This document shows, piece by piece, positions 16,814 to 25,229 of a stretch of 55,806 nucleotides of DNA. Positions within the stretch are counted from its first letter, which is position 1, and each line of letters starts with the position of its first letter. A program made the translations under genes and the position numbers. Under the pieces are notes generated by a model that ran no database searches, was not told the DNA's origin, and worked only from the letters and a program-made list of their open reading frames with translations. This DNA is from Haloarculaceae archaeon (lineage in GTDB: Archaea; Halobacteriota; Halobacteria; Halobacteriales; Haloarculaceae), in assembly GCA_007122455.1 (NCBI GenBank), contig SKTU01000026.1, positions 1-55,806 on the forward strand, read 5' to 3'.

Positions 16814-17374
16814 TCAGTCGGTACAGCAGACGTTTTCGTCGCTCCGGAACTGCGCCTCCGCCTTGCCGACTGGCTTTGCCGGGACGCCGACGACCGTCTG
16901 ACCCGGCGGTACGTCGTCGACGACGACGGATCCGGCTCCGACGGACGCGTTCTCGCCGACGGTGATGTCGCCGAGCAGCGTCGCGTTCGCGCCGACGGTG
17001 ACGCCGTCGTCGAGGGTCGGATGTCGTTTCTCGCGCCGCATCGAGTCGCCACCGAGGGTCGTTCCGTGGTAGAGCAGTACGTCGTCGCCGATCTCGGCCG
17101 TTTCGCCGATGACGACACCCGCTCCGTGATCGATAAACAGCCGTCGGCCGATATCGGCCGCCGGATGTATTTCGACGCCAGTGACCATCCGCGCGAGTTG
17201 TGAGATCGCTCGTCCGAGGAACCGGAATCCCCCATTCCACAACGCGTGCGCGATTCGGTAGGTCCAGACGGCGTGAAGTCCGGGGTACAACAGCGCGACG
17301 GTGATCGCGCTGGTCGCGGCCGGATCCTTGGCGAGTGCGGTGCGTACGTCCTCCGTAATTCGGTCGAGTATCAT
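16814..17374 (-). CDS. cysE: Serine O-acetyltransferase
   Basis: 186 residues. The N-terminal helical region (1-60, [32 protein letters not shown]) leads into a left-handed beta helix with the CysE signature [35 protein letters not shown] (about 75-109; catalytic His in DHG). The C-terminus, [10 protein letters not shown], is also typical. It acetylates L-serine with acetyl-CoA, giving the precursor for cysteine synthase. The protein ends in CCTD, two adjacent cysteines that may matter for feedback or redox control (guess). It is convergent with the glycosylase gene. No TATA box was recognised upstream. Confidence 0.9.
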   Translation of the reverse strand: MILDRITEDVRTALAKDPAATSAITVALLYPGLHAVWTYRIAHALWNGGFRFLGRAISQLARMVTGVEIHPAADIGRRLFIDHGAGVVIGETAEIGDDVLLYHGTTLGGDSMRREKRHPTLDDGVTVGANATLLGDITVGENASVGAGSVVVDDVPPGQTVVGVPAKPVGKAEAQFRSDENVCCTD

Positions 17375-17573
17375 CGTTCCCTGAGTCAGTAGTCGGTTGG
17401 ATTCGAAGCGATCGGCACGTATCCGCCGTTCGTCGGCGATGTCGAAACGTCAACAACAGCAGACGGAGAGATCCTCGATCAATTCTAGGACGGAACGCCC
17501 ACGAAAACTGATGGAATAGAATACCATCTTGTCGGCGTATGAGACGACGACCGTATAAAGGTTGCCGGTCGGC

Positions 17574-19520
17574 TCAATCGGTGCCGTAAATCGCCTCGAC
17601 TGCGGGGTCGAACCGCTCGATGACGTTGCGACGTTTGATCTTCATCGATGGTGTGAGGAGATCGTTCCCCGGCGTCCACTCCAGCGGAATCAGTTCGAAC
17701 TGCTTGATCTGTTCGTGCGTCGCGAGCGTCTCGTTGACCGCCTGGATCTCCTCGTCGATCCACGCCCGAACGCGCTCGTCTGCACAGATATCCTCCTGTT
17801 CGGACGGAAGGTCGATCCCCTCCTCGTCGGCCCACGCCTCGAGCCGTTCGAAGTTCGGAACGACGAGGGCGGCGACGAACTTCCGGTTGTCACCGATCAC
17901 CATGATCTGGTCGATCCGCTCGCTCGTCGCGAACTCGTCCTCGATCGGCTGTGGAGCGACGTTCTTCCCCGTATCGAGCACGAGGATCTGCTTGATCCGG
18001 TCGTGGTATATGAGGTAGTCGTCGTCGGTTTGCTCGATGATGTCTCCGGTTCGGAACCAGCCGTCGTCGGTGAACGCCTCGGTCGTCTCCCCCGGCCGCT
18101 TCCAGTATCCCCGCGTGACGTTCGGTCCCTTCACGAGGAGCTCCCCGATCGCGCCGGTCGCCGCCGCTTTCTGATCCTCGGAGACGACCGTCTCATCGAG
18201 GTCGACTTCCACGTTGCTGAGCGGCGGACCGAGGGTCCCTGCCCGGTAATCCTCGGGCGGGTTGACGGAGACGACCGGGGACGTCTCCGTGAGGCCGTAT
18301 CCTTCGAGGATCGGGATCCCCATTCCGTCGAACAGCTCCGCGAGTCGTTTCGAGAGGCTGCCGCCGCCACTGACGAAGAACTCGACGTTACCGCCCATCT
18401 GGTCGCGGACCTTCGAGTAGACGAGCTTGTCGGCGACGGCGTGTTTCAGTTTGAGTCCGGCGCCGGGTGCGTCGGTCTTCGCCCAATCGCGGGCCGTCCG
18501 AACGGCGAACTCGAAAATCGGACTGGGCGCGTTCTCGCGCATGCTGTCGTAGATCCGCTCGTAGACGCGGGGAACAGACGCGGCGGTCGTCGGGCCGACC
18601 TGCGCGATGTCCTCTCCGACCGTGTCGGTCGATTCGGCGTAGGCAACCGTCGCACCGGAGGCGAACATGAGGAAGTGACCCGAGACGCGCTCGAAGACGT
18701 GGGCGAGCGGTAAAAACGAGAGCGAGCGGGTGTGTTCGTCGAGCGTCGGGAGCCCCTCGGCCTTGTCCGGGCGAGGGCCGAACCGCTTTCGGACGCCGTT
18801 TATGTTCGATCGGAAATTGCCGTGAGTCAGCTCCACGCCCTTCGGTCTCCCCGTCGTTCCGGAGGTGTAGATGAGACTCGCGAGGTCGTCGACGGTTCGC
18901 TCCTCGAGCCACGACCGAAACGCCTCCGGATCGTACGTCTCGGCGCCGCGGTCGTGGAGTTCCGCGAGCGACAGCACGTCGTCGCGGTCGTCGTGGCCGT
19001 CGAACTCGTCGATGACGATGACGAAGGAGAGATCCAGCTCCGATTCGATCTGCAGGATCCGGTCGAGCAGCTCGGCGTTCTCGACGACGACGCCGGTAGC
19101 CTCGGCGTCGTCGAGGAGGAACTGCGCTTGCTGTGTGGCGGATTCGGTGTACACCGTGGTGACGACGCTACCGACCGAGAGAAGCGCGAGGTCGGTGTGG
19201 GCCCACTCCATCCTGGTCTCCGCGTAGATGCCGACCGCGTCGCCGGCTTCGACACCGAGTTCGCGAAAACCGGCCGCCAGATTGTGGACGATCTCCCTCA
19301 TTTCTCCGTACGTGAGCGATGCGTACTCGCCGTCGGGGGCAGCCGGCACGACTGACGGCACGAGCGATCGATCGTATATACCGCCCTTGTACTGCTGGGC
19401 CGCCGCGTCGGCGTGACGCGTCGCGCTCTCCTCGAACAGCACCGGTATCGTCGTCTCGCCGATCACGTCGTCGGTGTATTCGGCTTCGGCGCGACGCCAG
19501 TCGTCGGACACTGAGGACAT
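17574..19520 (-). CDS. Long-chain acyl-CoA synthetase / AMP-forming ligase
   Basis: 648 residues from the ATG at 19520 (MSSVSDDWRRAE); an earlier Met adds eight residues but lies in the promoter region. It is an adenylate-forming enzyme of the FAA1/FadD group. Motifs are the P-loop LIYTSGTTGRPKG (about 220-232), the A5 motif EGYGLTETSP, the A7 WFRTGD, and the A8 DRIKQILVLDTGKNVAPQPIE, which ends with the lid-domain region. It activates a fatty acid to its CoA thioester with ATP. TTTAATAC on the minus strand about 32 bp upstream is a good TATA box. Chain-length preference is not visible from sequence. Confidence 0.88.
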   Translation of the reverse strand: MSSVSDDWRRAEAEYTDDVIGETTIPVLFEESATRHADAAAQQYKGGIYDRSLVPSVVPAAPDGEYASLTYGEMREIVHNLAAGFRELGVEAGDAVGIYAETRMEWAHTDLALLSVGSVVTTVYTESATQQAQFLLDDAEATGVVVENAELLDRILQIESELDLSFVIVIDEFDGHDDRDDVLSLAELHDRGAETYDPEAFRSWLEERTVDDLASLIYTSGTTGRPKGVELTHGNFRSNINGVRKRFGPRPDKAEGLPTLDEHTRSLSFLPLAHVFERVSGHFLMFASGATVAYAESTDTVGEDIAQVGPTTAASVPRVYERIYDSMRENAPSPIFEFAVRTARDWAKTDAPGAGLKLKHAVADKLVYSKVRDQMGGNVEFFVSGGGSLSKRLAELFDGMGIPILEGYGLTETSPVVSVNPPEDYRAGTLGPPLSNVEVDLDETVVSEDQKAAATGAIGELLVKGPNVTRGYWKRPGETTEAFTDDGWFRTGDIIEQTDDDYLIYHDRIKQILVLDTGKNVAPQPIEDEFATSERIDQIMVIGDNRKFVAALVVPNFERLEAWADEEGIDLPSEQEDICADERVRAWIDEEIQAVNETLATHEQIKQFELIPLEWTPGNDLLTPSMKIKRRNVIERFDPAVEAIYGTD

Positions 19521-19605
19521 GCTATGCGCGTAATTGACACGCACCCGTATTAAATTGTGAACTCGTTGAGTGCCACGAAAAAGGCGGATCGGGTATGCGA
19601 GACCG

Positions 19606-19995
19606 TTATTCGATCTCGATTCGGCGGCTGTCGTCCTCGTCGAGGTCGACGGGAAGCCGGATCTCGAGGACCCCGTTGCGATAACTCGCCTCGATTGCGT
19701 CGACGTCTACCGAATCGGGAACGCGGAGTTCCTCGTGGACGTGCCGCGACAGCGTCCGGTGGTCGTCAGCCGCGTCGTGGTCGGCGCGGATCGTCAGGAA
19801 GCCGTCGTCGAACTGTAGGTCGATCTCCTCGCGCTCGAACCCTGGAAGGTCCGCGAGGACGACGTAGCCGTCGTCGGTCCGCTCGAGGCGGGCACCGGTG
19901 TCGCGGTAGTCCGTCGAACCGACGTCGTCCCACATCGACCGGCTCATTCGCTCGAACATGCGATTCATCTCTTCAAACGGCGTTCGTCGTATCAT
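19606..19995 (-). CDS. Hsp20/alpha-crystallin small heat shock protein
   Basis: 129 residues. An N-terminal arm rich in Met, Arg and Phe (MIRRTPFEEMNRMFERMSRSMW) precedes the alpha-crystallin domain (about 35-120). That domain has the conserved DLPGFEREEIDL and the closing motif YRNGVLEIRLP (A-x-x-x-N-G-V-L type). It is an ATP-independent holdase that binds unfolding proteins. The leader has GAGAGGTG (minus strand, 20004-20011), a good Shine-Dalgarno site, which is unlike the leaderless neighbours. Its TATA region sits inside an inverted repeat (see next entry). Confidence 0.92.
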   Translation of the reverse strand: MIRRTPFEEMNRMFERMSRSMWDDVGSTDYRDTGARLERTDDGYVVLADLPGFEREEIDLQFDDGFLTIRADHDAADDHRTLSRHVHEELRVPDSVDVDAIEASYRNGVLEIRLPVDLDEDDSRRIEIE

Positions 19996-20020
19996 TGTTC
20001 GTACACCTCTCTACGGAGGT

Positions 20021-20056
20021 AGTTACGCGTTATATAGATATAAATTATGCGTAACT
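20021..20056 (-). promoter_or_regulatory. Inverted repeat enclosing the hsp20 TATA box
   Basis: AGTTACGC (20021-20028) and GCGTAACT (20049-20056) are perfect 8-bp arms. They enclose 20 AT-rich bases (TTATATAGATATAA is itself nearly symmetric) holding the TATA element of hsp20. A protein bound to both arms would cover the core promoter. It does not match the published Archaeoglobus HSR1 site (CTAAC-N5-GTTAG) as I remember it. The heat-shock role is inferred from position. Confidence 0.5.
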
Positions 20057-20172
20057 TATGATAACACGTCGCCGAAGTTCGGCACGACTGGCGTCACGCT
20101 CGAATCAGCGGCTTCGATCGAAACGCCGAGGCGATCGGAACGCCCATTGTCTCCCGCCGGCAGGATACTGGC

Positions 20173-20778
20173 GTGCTCCCGAGCCGTCCGTCAGTCGCAC
20201 CCGGCGCGTGGCGATACGCCAGCGTTCCGCTCGTCGCAACCCTTCCGCTGGCAGTCCTCTCGCCCCCGCTCGGCGTCGTTTCACTCCTCGTGGCCGCGGG
20301 CGTCCTGTGGTTCCACCGGGACCCGCCGAGATCGCCGCCGCCGAACGGCGTCGTGACGCCGGCAGACGGCCGCGTTTCGGTCTGTCGACGCGAGGGGAAC
20401 CGCGTCCGCGTCGGCGTCTTCATGAACCTCACGGACGTCCACGTCAACCGCGCTCCGGCGCCCGCAACCGTCAGATCGGTCGAACACACCCCCGGCGGCC
20501 ATCGTCCGGCGTTTTCCAAGGAGTCCGAGCGGAACGAGCGCGTGCGAATCGACTGTGAGGAGTACGAACTCACACTCATCGCCGGCGCGATCGCCCGTCG
20601 AATCCACCCGTACGTCGAACCCGGCGATCGTGTCGATCGCGGCGACCGCGTCGGCCACATCTCGTTCGGCTCCCGGGTCGACGTCCTCCTTCCACCCGAC
20701 TACGACCTCGACGATCTCCGCGTCGAGACGGGACAGCGCGTCCACGCCGGCGAGACGGTGCTCGTCGCCGACGAGTAG
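20173..20778 (+). CDS. pssD: Archaetidylserine decarboxylase (protein-sorting associated PssD)
   Basis: 201 residues from a GTG at 20173; the true start is uncertain because no strong promoter fixes it. One or two membrane helices occur at about 14-45, followed by the decarboxylase core: FHRDPPR, VVTPADGRVS, FMNLTDVHVNRAP, and the proenzyme site GHISFGSRVDVLLP. There, cleavage at Gly-Ser would make the pyruvoyl group. It converts archaetidylserine to archaetidylethanolamine, the lipid linked to archaeosortase C-terminal processing in haloarchaea. The partner synthase (PssA) is not in the window. It is divergent from hsp20 across the AT-rich promoter region. Confidence 0.85.
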   Translation: MLPSRPSVAPGAWRYASVPLVATLPLAVLSPPLGVVSLLVAAGVLWFHRDPPRSPPPNGVVTPADGRVSVCRREGNRVRVGVFMNLTDVHVNRAPAPATVRSVEHTPGGHRPAFSKESERNERVRIDCEEYELTLIAGAIARRIHPYVEPGDRVDRGDRVGHISFGSRVDVLLPPDYDLDDLRVETGQRVHAGETVLVADE

Positions 20779-20783
20779 CGACG

Positions 20784-22256
20784 TCAGTCGTCGCCGACGA
20801 CACCGGCGGCGCCGTCGATCTCGGGGCGAGCGACGTCCCGATCGGTCGTCTCCCCCTCGATGTCGTACGGGTACTCCCCCGTGACACAACCCAGACAGAG
20901 GTCCGCGCGGCTCGTCTCGAGGGACTCCGCGATCGCGGCGATCGAGAGATACGAGAGCGAATCGGCGTCGATGGCCTCGCAGATCTCCTCGACGTCGCGG
21001 CCGGCCGCGATCAACTCGTCGCGGGACGCCATGTCGATCCCCATGTAGCAGGGCGCGACGATCGGCGGCGCGCCGATACGCATGTGGACCTCCTCGGCGC
21101 CGACCTCTCGCAGCAGCTCGACGAGTTGCGTCGACGTCGTTCCGCGGACGATCGAGTCGTCGATGACGGTGACTTTCTTGCCCTCGATGACGTCGGTGAT
21201 CGGGTTGAGCTTCAGTCGCACTGCCCGCTCGCGGGCGTCCTGGGTCGGCATGATGAACGTCCGGCCGACGTAGCGGTTCTTCATCAGCCCCTCGGCGAAC
21301 TCGACGTCGGCACCGTCCGCCTGCGCCGCCTCGGCGTATCCGGACGCGAAGGCGCGTCCGGAGTCCGGAACCGGGAGGACGACGTCGCTGTCGACGCCGC
21401 TTTCCGCCCACAGCTGGCGTCCCAGTTCGCGGCGAACGTCGTAGACGAGGTTGTCGTCGATTCTCGAGTCCGGGCGGGCGAAGTAGACGTGCTCGAAGAA
21501 ACAGTGGGCGGTCGCGTCGGGCTCGACGAGCTGGTAGCTTTCGAAACCGCTACCGTCGTCGCCGAGGACGACGAGCTCTCCCGGTCGGACGTCCCTGACG
21601 AGTTCGCCGTCGAGGACGTCGATCGCCGCCGACTCGGAGGCGATGACGTAGCCGTCGTCGAGTTTCCCGAGACAGAGCGGCCGGTTACCCTGCGGATCCC
21701 GGACGCCGAGGACGGTGTCGTCGTGAGCGATCGCGAGCGAGTAGGAGCCGTGTATCCGACCCATCGTTCGCTTGACCGCCCGTATGAGATCCGACTCGAG
21801 GAGATTCCGTGCGAGATCGTGGGCGATTACCTCGGTGTCGCCGTCACTGGTGAAGGCGTGTCCCTTCGCGGCCAATTCGGCGCGGACGTCGTCGGCGTTG
21901 ACGAGGTTCCCGTTGTGGCTCAGCCCGAGCGACCCCGACTTGAACGAGACGGAAAACGGCTGGGCACAGGAGGAGTCGACGCTTCCCGCGGTCGGGTAGC
22001 GAACGTGGCCGATGCCGGTGGAGCCGTTCAGTCCTTCGATGTCCTCGGCGTCGAAGGCGTCGCCGACCAGTCCCATCTCGACGTGACTGTGCTGTTGAAA
22101 TCCGTCGTGGGTGACGATCCCGGCGGACTCCTGACCACGGTGTTGTAAGGCGTATAGCGCATAGTAGATCGGTCGAGCCGCGTCCCGGTCCTCCAGTGAG
22201 ACACCGACGACGCCGCATTTCTCGGTCGGTCCGTCGGCGTGCCGCCCGTCTGGCAT
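20784..22256 (-). CDS. purF: Amidophosphoribosyltransferase
   Basis: 490 residues from the ATG at 22256. The open frame runs further upstream, but GGTTTTTACC centred 27 bp before this ATG marks a leaderless start. The 12-residue propeptide MPDGRHADGPTEK is followed by CGVVGV, so Cys 13 or its equivalent becomes the N-terminal nucleophile after processing. The glutaminase half has GIGHVRYPTAGS and HNGN; the PRPP-binding site is VTVIDDSIVRGTTS. Cys residues near the C-terminus (ADLCLGCVTGEYP) suit an Fe-S enzyme of the Bacillus type. It catalyses the first committed step of purine synthesis. Confidence 0.94.
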   Translation of the reverse strand: MPDGRHADGPTEKCGVVGVSLEDRDAARPIYYALYALQHRGQESAGIVTHDGFQQHSHVEMGLVGDAFDAEDIEGLNGSTGIGHVRYPTAGSVDSSCAQPFSVSFKSGSLGLSHNGNLVNADDVRAELAAKGHAFTSDGDTEVIAHDLARNLLESDLIRAVKRTMGRIHGSYSLAIAHDDTVLGVRDPQGNRPLCLGKLDDGYVIASESAAIDVLDGELVRDVRPGELVVLGDDGSGFESYQLVEPDATAHCFFEHVYFARPDSRIDDNLVYDVRRELGRQLWAESGVDSDVVLPVPDSGRAFASGYAEAAQADGADVEFAEGLMKNRYVGRTFIMPTQDARERAVRLKLNPITDVIEGKKVTVIDDSIVRGTTSTQLVELLREVGAEEVHMRIGAPPIVAPCYMGIDMASRDELIAAGRDVEEICEAIDADSLSYLSIAAIAESLETSRADLCLGCVTGEYPYDIEGETTDRDVARPEIDGAAGVVGDD

Positions 22257-22328
22257 GGCTGTCACTGGGGAGTCCAGAGGTAAAAACCCACTCCATCGTG
22301 AGTGACCGACCGCTCGTCTCTCCACATA

Positions 22329-22346
22329 TATACACGAATGTGTATA
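22329..22346. promoter_or_regulatory. 18-bp palindrome upstream of purF
   Basis: TATACAC-GAAT-GTGTATA has perfect 7-bp arms around four bases, in a local AT-rich island between the end of the eL37 gene and purF. It is 73-90 bp before the purF ATG and overlaps a possible upstream TATA box (GTATATATG on the minus strand). It could be an operator for purF or for a longer transcript from a second start. The binding protein is unknown. Confidence 0.45.
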
Positions 22347-22408
22347 CTTTTGTGATCGCGTGCAGTGACGGCTGCGCGAGCGGGTGCGCTCCCAGAAGGA
22401 TCGGTCGA

Positions 22409-22582
22409 TTACTCGCCCTGCTTGGACTGCCACGCGTACGCGCGACGTTTTGCGCTCTTCCCGAACCCACAGGAAGCGCAGGCCTTCTTTCTGATGTGGT
22501 AGGATTTCTCGCCGCAGCGACGACATTTGACGTGTGTCGTCTTGTTCTTCTTCCCCTGGCTCGGGGTCCCGGCTCCAGTCAT
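22409..22582 (-). CDS. rpl37e: 50S ribosomal protein eL37
   Basis: 57 residues, read directly from the sequence: [20 protein letters not shown]..., ending [10 protein letters not shown]. Four zinc-binding Cys are seen in [10 protein letters not shown] and CASCGFGKS, the eL37 zinc finger, within a very basic protein that packs into the large-subunit rRNA. Its ATG overlaps the stop of the upstream Lsm gene (ATGA, four bases), so translation is coupled. The Lsm-eL37 pair is a conserved archaeal arrangement. Confidence 0.95.
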   Translation of the reverse strand: MTGAGTPSQGKKNKTTHVKCRRCGEKSYHIRKKACASCGFGKSAKRRAYAWQSKQGE

Positions 22583-22764
22583 GGTTCTATCGAGACGACG
22601 TTATCGCCGCGGATAATGGTTACGTTGTCACCCTCCTCGAGAACGAGATTCATGTGCTGATCGTAGCCGGCGAGGGCACCCTCGTATATCTCGCCCCCTT
22701 TGAGGGTGACGGTGACGGTGGAACCGAGCGTCTCTTCGAGAACGTCGAGTGGACGGCCGCTCAT
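22579..22764 (-). CDS. lsm: Sm-like RNA-binding protein (Lsm)
   Basis: 61 residues, a minimal archaeal Lsm/SmAP. Sm1 is [28 protein letters not shown], with the conserved D-x-H-M-N-L RNA-contact motif. The short Sm2 is [10 protein letters not shown]. It forms heptameric rings that bind U-rich RNA and is implicated in RNA metabolism and tRNA processing. GTTTATATC 27 bp before the ATG gives a leaderless promoter. It is the first gene of the lsm-rpl37e operon. Confidence 0.95.
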   Translation of the reverse strand: MSGRPLDVLEETLGSTVTVTLKGGEIYEGALAGYDQHMNLVLEEGDNVTIIRGDNVVSIEP

Positions 22765-22803
22765 ACACCGACCGGCACGCGCCGCCGATATAAACGCAAC
22801 GGC

Positions 22804-23865
22804 CTACGGCGAGACGCTGAACGGAGTGAACGCCTCGACGCGCCCGGCGAAGCTAGCAAGGAGATCCGCGGTCGCGGTCAGATCCGAGAGGTCGACCACC
22901 TCGACCGGTGTGTGCATGTACCGGTTCGGAATACCGACGCTGAGCGACGGAACACCGCCACGAGACGTATAAAAGGCGTCCGCGTCGGTGCCGGTCGCGA
23001 TCCCCGCCGCCTGGAGCTGGACGTCGACACCGTCGTCGCTGGCCACCGCTCGCGTGGCGTCGACGAGTGCCGGATGGTTCGCGCTTCCGCGGAAGACGAC
23101 CGGCCCGCCACCGAGATCGACGCCACTACCGTGGCCGCTCGGCGACTCCGGGGTATCGGTCGCGTGGGTCACGTCGATCGCGATCGCGGCGTCGAGATCG
23201 AGCTCGAATCCGACCATCGCCGCACCCTTCGTTCCGAGTTCCTCCTGAACCGTCGAGACCGCGTAGATCGTCGCCGCCGGTTCGGTTTCGACGACGCGTC
23301 GGAACGCCTCGGCCGCAGTCCAGATGCCGACGCGATTGTCCATCCCGCGTCCGGAGACGAGCCCGTTCTGTAGATCGTGAACCTCGGTCGAAAACGTCAC
23401 CGGGTCGCCGACGTCGACCAGTTCCTCGGCCGACTCGCCGTCCGCGGCACCGATGTCGACGTACTGCTTTTCGATCTCGTCGGGTTCGTCGTCGTTCGTT
23501 CGGAGGTGGATCGCCACCTGACCGATGACCCCCGAAACGGGGCCGTCGGCGGTATGGACGGTGACGTGCTGGCCGCGGGTGACCGTCTTGTCCGAACCAC
23601 CGATTCGCGAGAGCTTCAGGAAGCCCTCCTCCGTGACGTCCCGAACCATCAGCCCGATCTCGTCGCCGTGTCCCGCCAGCGCGATCGAAGGCGCGTCGTT
23701 CGATCCCTCGTAAACTGCGACCGCGTTGCCGTAGTCGTCGACGCGAGTTTCGTCGGCAAACGTCGACACGTAGTCGAGCCAGACGCGCTGTCCCGACGCC
23801 TCGAACCCCGATGGCGTCGCCATCGACAGAAGCGAATCGAGGAACTGCCGCTGTGTCTCCTCCAT
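22804..23865 (-). CDS. M42 family metallopeptidase (TET-type aminopeptidase/glucanase)
   Basis: 353 residues from the ATG at 23865 (MEETQRQFLDSLLSM). The M42 core is intact: TPSGFEASGQR, LAGHGDEIGLMV (first metal His and catalytic Asp), MDNRVG (bridging Asp), the catalytic pair EELGTKGA, and DVTHA with a final His in YMHTPVE. These dinuclear metal aminopeptidases form dodecameric TET particles that clear short peptides made by the proteasome. The longer open frame upstream has no family similarity. The next gene is divergent. Confidence 0.92.
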   Translation of the reverse strand: MEETQRQFLDSLLSMATPSGFEASGQRVWLDYVSTFADETRVDDYGNAVAVYEGSNDAPSIALAGHGDEIGLMVRDVTEEGFLKLSRIGGSDKTVTRGQHVTVHTADGPVSGVIGQVAIHLRTNDDEPDEIEKQYVDIGAADGESAEELVDVGDPVTFSTEVHDLQNGLVSGRGMDNRVGIWTAAEAFRRVVETEPAATIYAVSTVQEELGTKGAAMVGFELDLDAAIAIDVTHATDTPESPSGHGSGVDLGGGPVVFRGSANHPALVDATRAVASDDGVDVQLQAAGIATGTDADAFYTSRGGVPSLSVGIPNRYMHTPVEVVDLSDLTATADLLASFAGRVEAFTPFSVSP

Positions 23866-23943
23866 ACCCCCACAGCGACCGGCGTCCACAAGAACGTCCC
23901 GACCCGCCCGAACGGATAAGTTCCTCCGCGGCGAACCACGACC

Positions 23944-24198
23944 ATGGTCGACGTTACCCTCTTCGAGGTCCATCTCGACGACTCGTCGTTCACCGCGAAC
24001 GCACCGTTCAGCAGCAGCGAATCCGACGAAGAAACCAACGAACGTCGAGAACCCGACGACAGTGGGACATCGAAGGGCGCCCTCGTCGCCGCGGTCGTCG
24101 GACTCGCCTTCCTCGTCGTCGGGGCCGCGCTCGTAAAGCGTCGGCTCGGAAGCGACGCACCGGCCGAAGAGGAAGCGCCGATCGAGATCGACGCCTAA
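23944..24198 (+). CDS. Small single-pass membrane protein of unknown function
   Basis: 84 residues: an acidic N-terminal half (about 1-46), one membrane helix (GALVAAVVGLAFLVVGAALVKRRLG, about 46-70) and an acidic tail. The basic residues KRRLG after the helix suggest an N-outside, C-inside orientation. GGATAAGTT about 26 bp before the ATG suits a leaderless promoter. The N-terminal MVDVTLFEVHLDDSSFTANAPFS recurs in haloarchaeal conserved proteins as far as I recall, but no function is known. Its stop overlaps that of the convergent dioxygenase gene. Confidence 0.7.
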   Translation: MVDVTLFEVHLDDSSFTANAPFSSSESDEETNERREPDDSGTSKGALVAAVVGLAFLVVGAALVKRRLGSDAPAEEEAPIEIDA

Positions 24199-25116
24199 AT
24201 CGACGGGAGACTGTTTTCGATCCGCTGGCGGTTCGATTCGAGCCACGGCGGCAACTGTAGCGACGTTCCCAGCGACGCGACGTCCTCGTCGCGATCGAAG
24301 CCGGGACCGTCGGTGGCGAACTCGAAGAGCACGCCGCCGGGGTCCCGGAAGTAGATCGAACGGAAGTACTGCCGATCCTTCTGCGGCGTGACGCGGTGGC
24401 CGGCCTCGATAAGCCGCTCTCGCCAGGCAGTCTGCGTTCCGTCGTCGGGAACGCTGAACGCGACGTGGTGGACTGTACCGGGGCCCTGAATCCCCCGAGA
24501 CGCCTCGGGGGATTCGACGACGTCGACGACTGCGGCCCGATCACCCGACCCGACGTACCGGGTTCGGTCTCCACCGGTTTCGGCTCTCTCGTACCCCATC
24601 AGCTCCAGCAGCGTGCCGGTCGCCCCGGGGGAGCCGGATGAGAGCGTCACGCCGTGGAAGCCGCGAATCGCGTATTCGGGGGGGGACGGAGCCGCCGGAC
24701 CACGGTTCGACGTCGTTTTCGCTCTCGAGTAGCTCCAGCGGCTGGCCGTCACTGTCGACGAAACCGAGCATACGGTCGCCGAACCGCTCGTCGATCTCCC
24801 CGCGGTCGACTCCGTAGTCGTCGAACCGGTCGACCCAGTACTCCAGAGCACCGTCCGGGACGACGAAGGCGGTCGCCGTCGCCTGGCCGCGTCCGACGCG
24901 TCCGCGACCGGAGCCGACAAACGGGAAGAAGGTCAGGATCGTCCCCGGCGTTCCGCGCTCGTCGCCGTAGTAGAGGTGGTAGGTGGTGACGTCGTCGAAG
25001 TTCACCGTCCGCTTGACCAGCCGGAGACCAAGCACGTCCGTGTAGAACTCGACGTTCTCGCCCGGATCGCTGGCGATGGCCGTGACGTGGTGGACCCCGG
25101 AGATCGGATCAGACAT
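24195..25116 (-). pseudogene. Ring-cleaving dioxygenase (VOC/glyoxalase fold), frameshifted
   Basis: Two frames together make one VOC-superfamily ring-cleaving dioxygenase of about 306 residues. The first part starts at the ATG at 25116 (MSDPISGVHHVTAIASDPGE) and runs through one VOC module to ENDVEPWSGGSVPP. The second part (EYAIRGFHGVTLSSG... to the stop at 24195) is in another frame and holds the second module, with HHVAFSVPDD and VLFEFATDGPG. They join at a run of eight G (24678-24685); seven would restore a single frame. The intact family opens aromatic diols using Fe(II) bound by two His and one Glu. Either the gene is broken or the homopolymer is miscounted. Confidence 0.8.
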
Positions 25117-25229
25117 ACCACGCGTAGGCCGCGAGGAGGGATACCGGTTCGGCAACCCGACTGCAATCAGGTGACGCGAGCGTCACCGCGCCCGGAAGGT
25201 CTATCCCAGGGGGCCGATTATCGATACGT

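Noticed and set aside
22329-22346. The purF palindrome as a transcription terminator of lsm-rpl37e
   Set aside because: The stem is AT-rich with only four bases in the loop, and archaeal terminators are T-tracts rather than stem-loops. A T-tract does not follow on the relevant strand, so an operator role is preferred.
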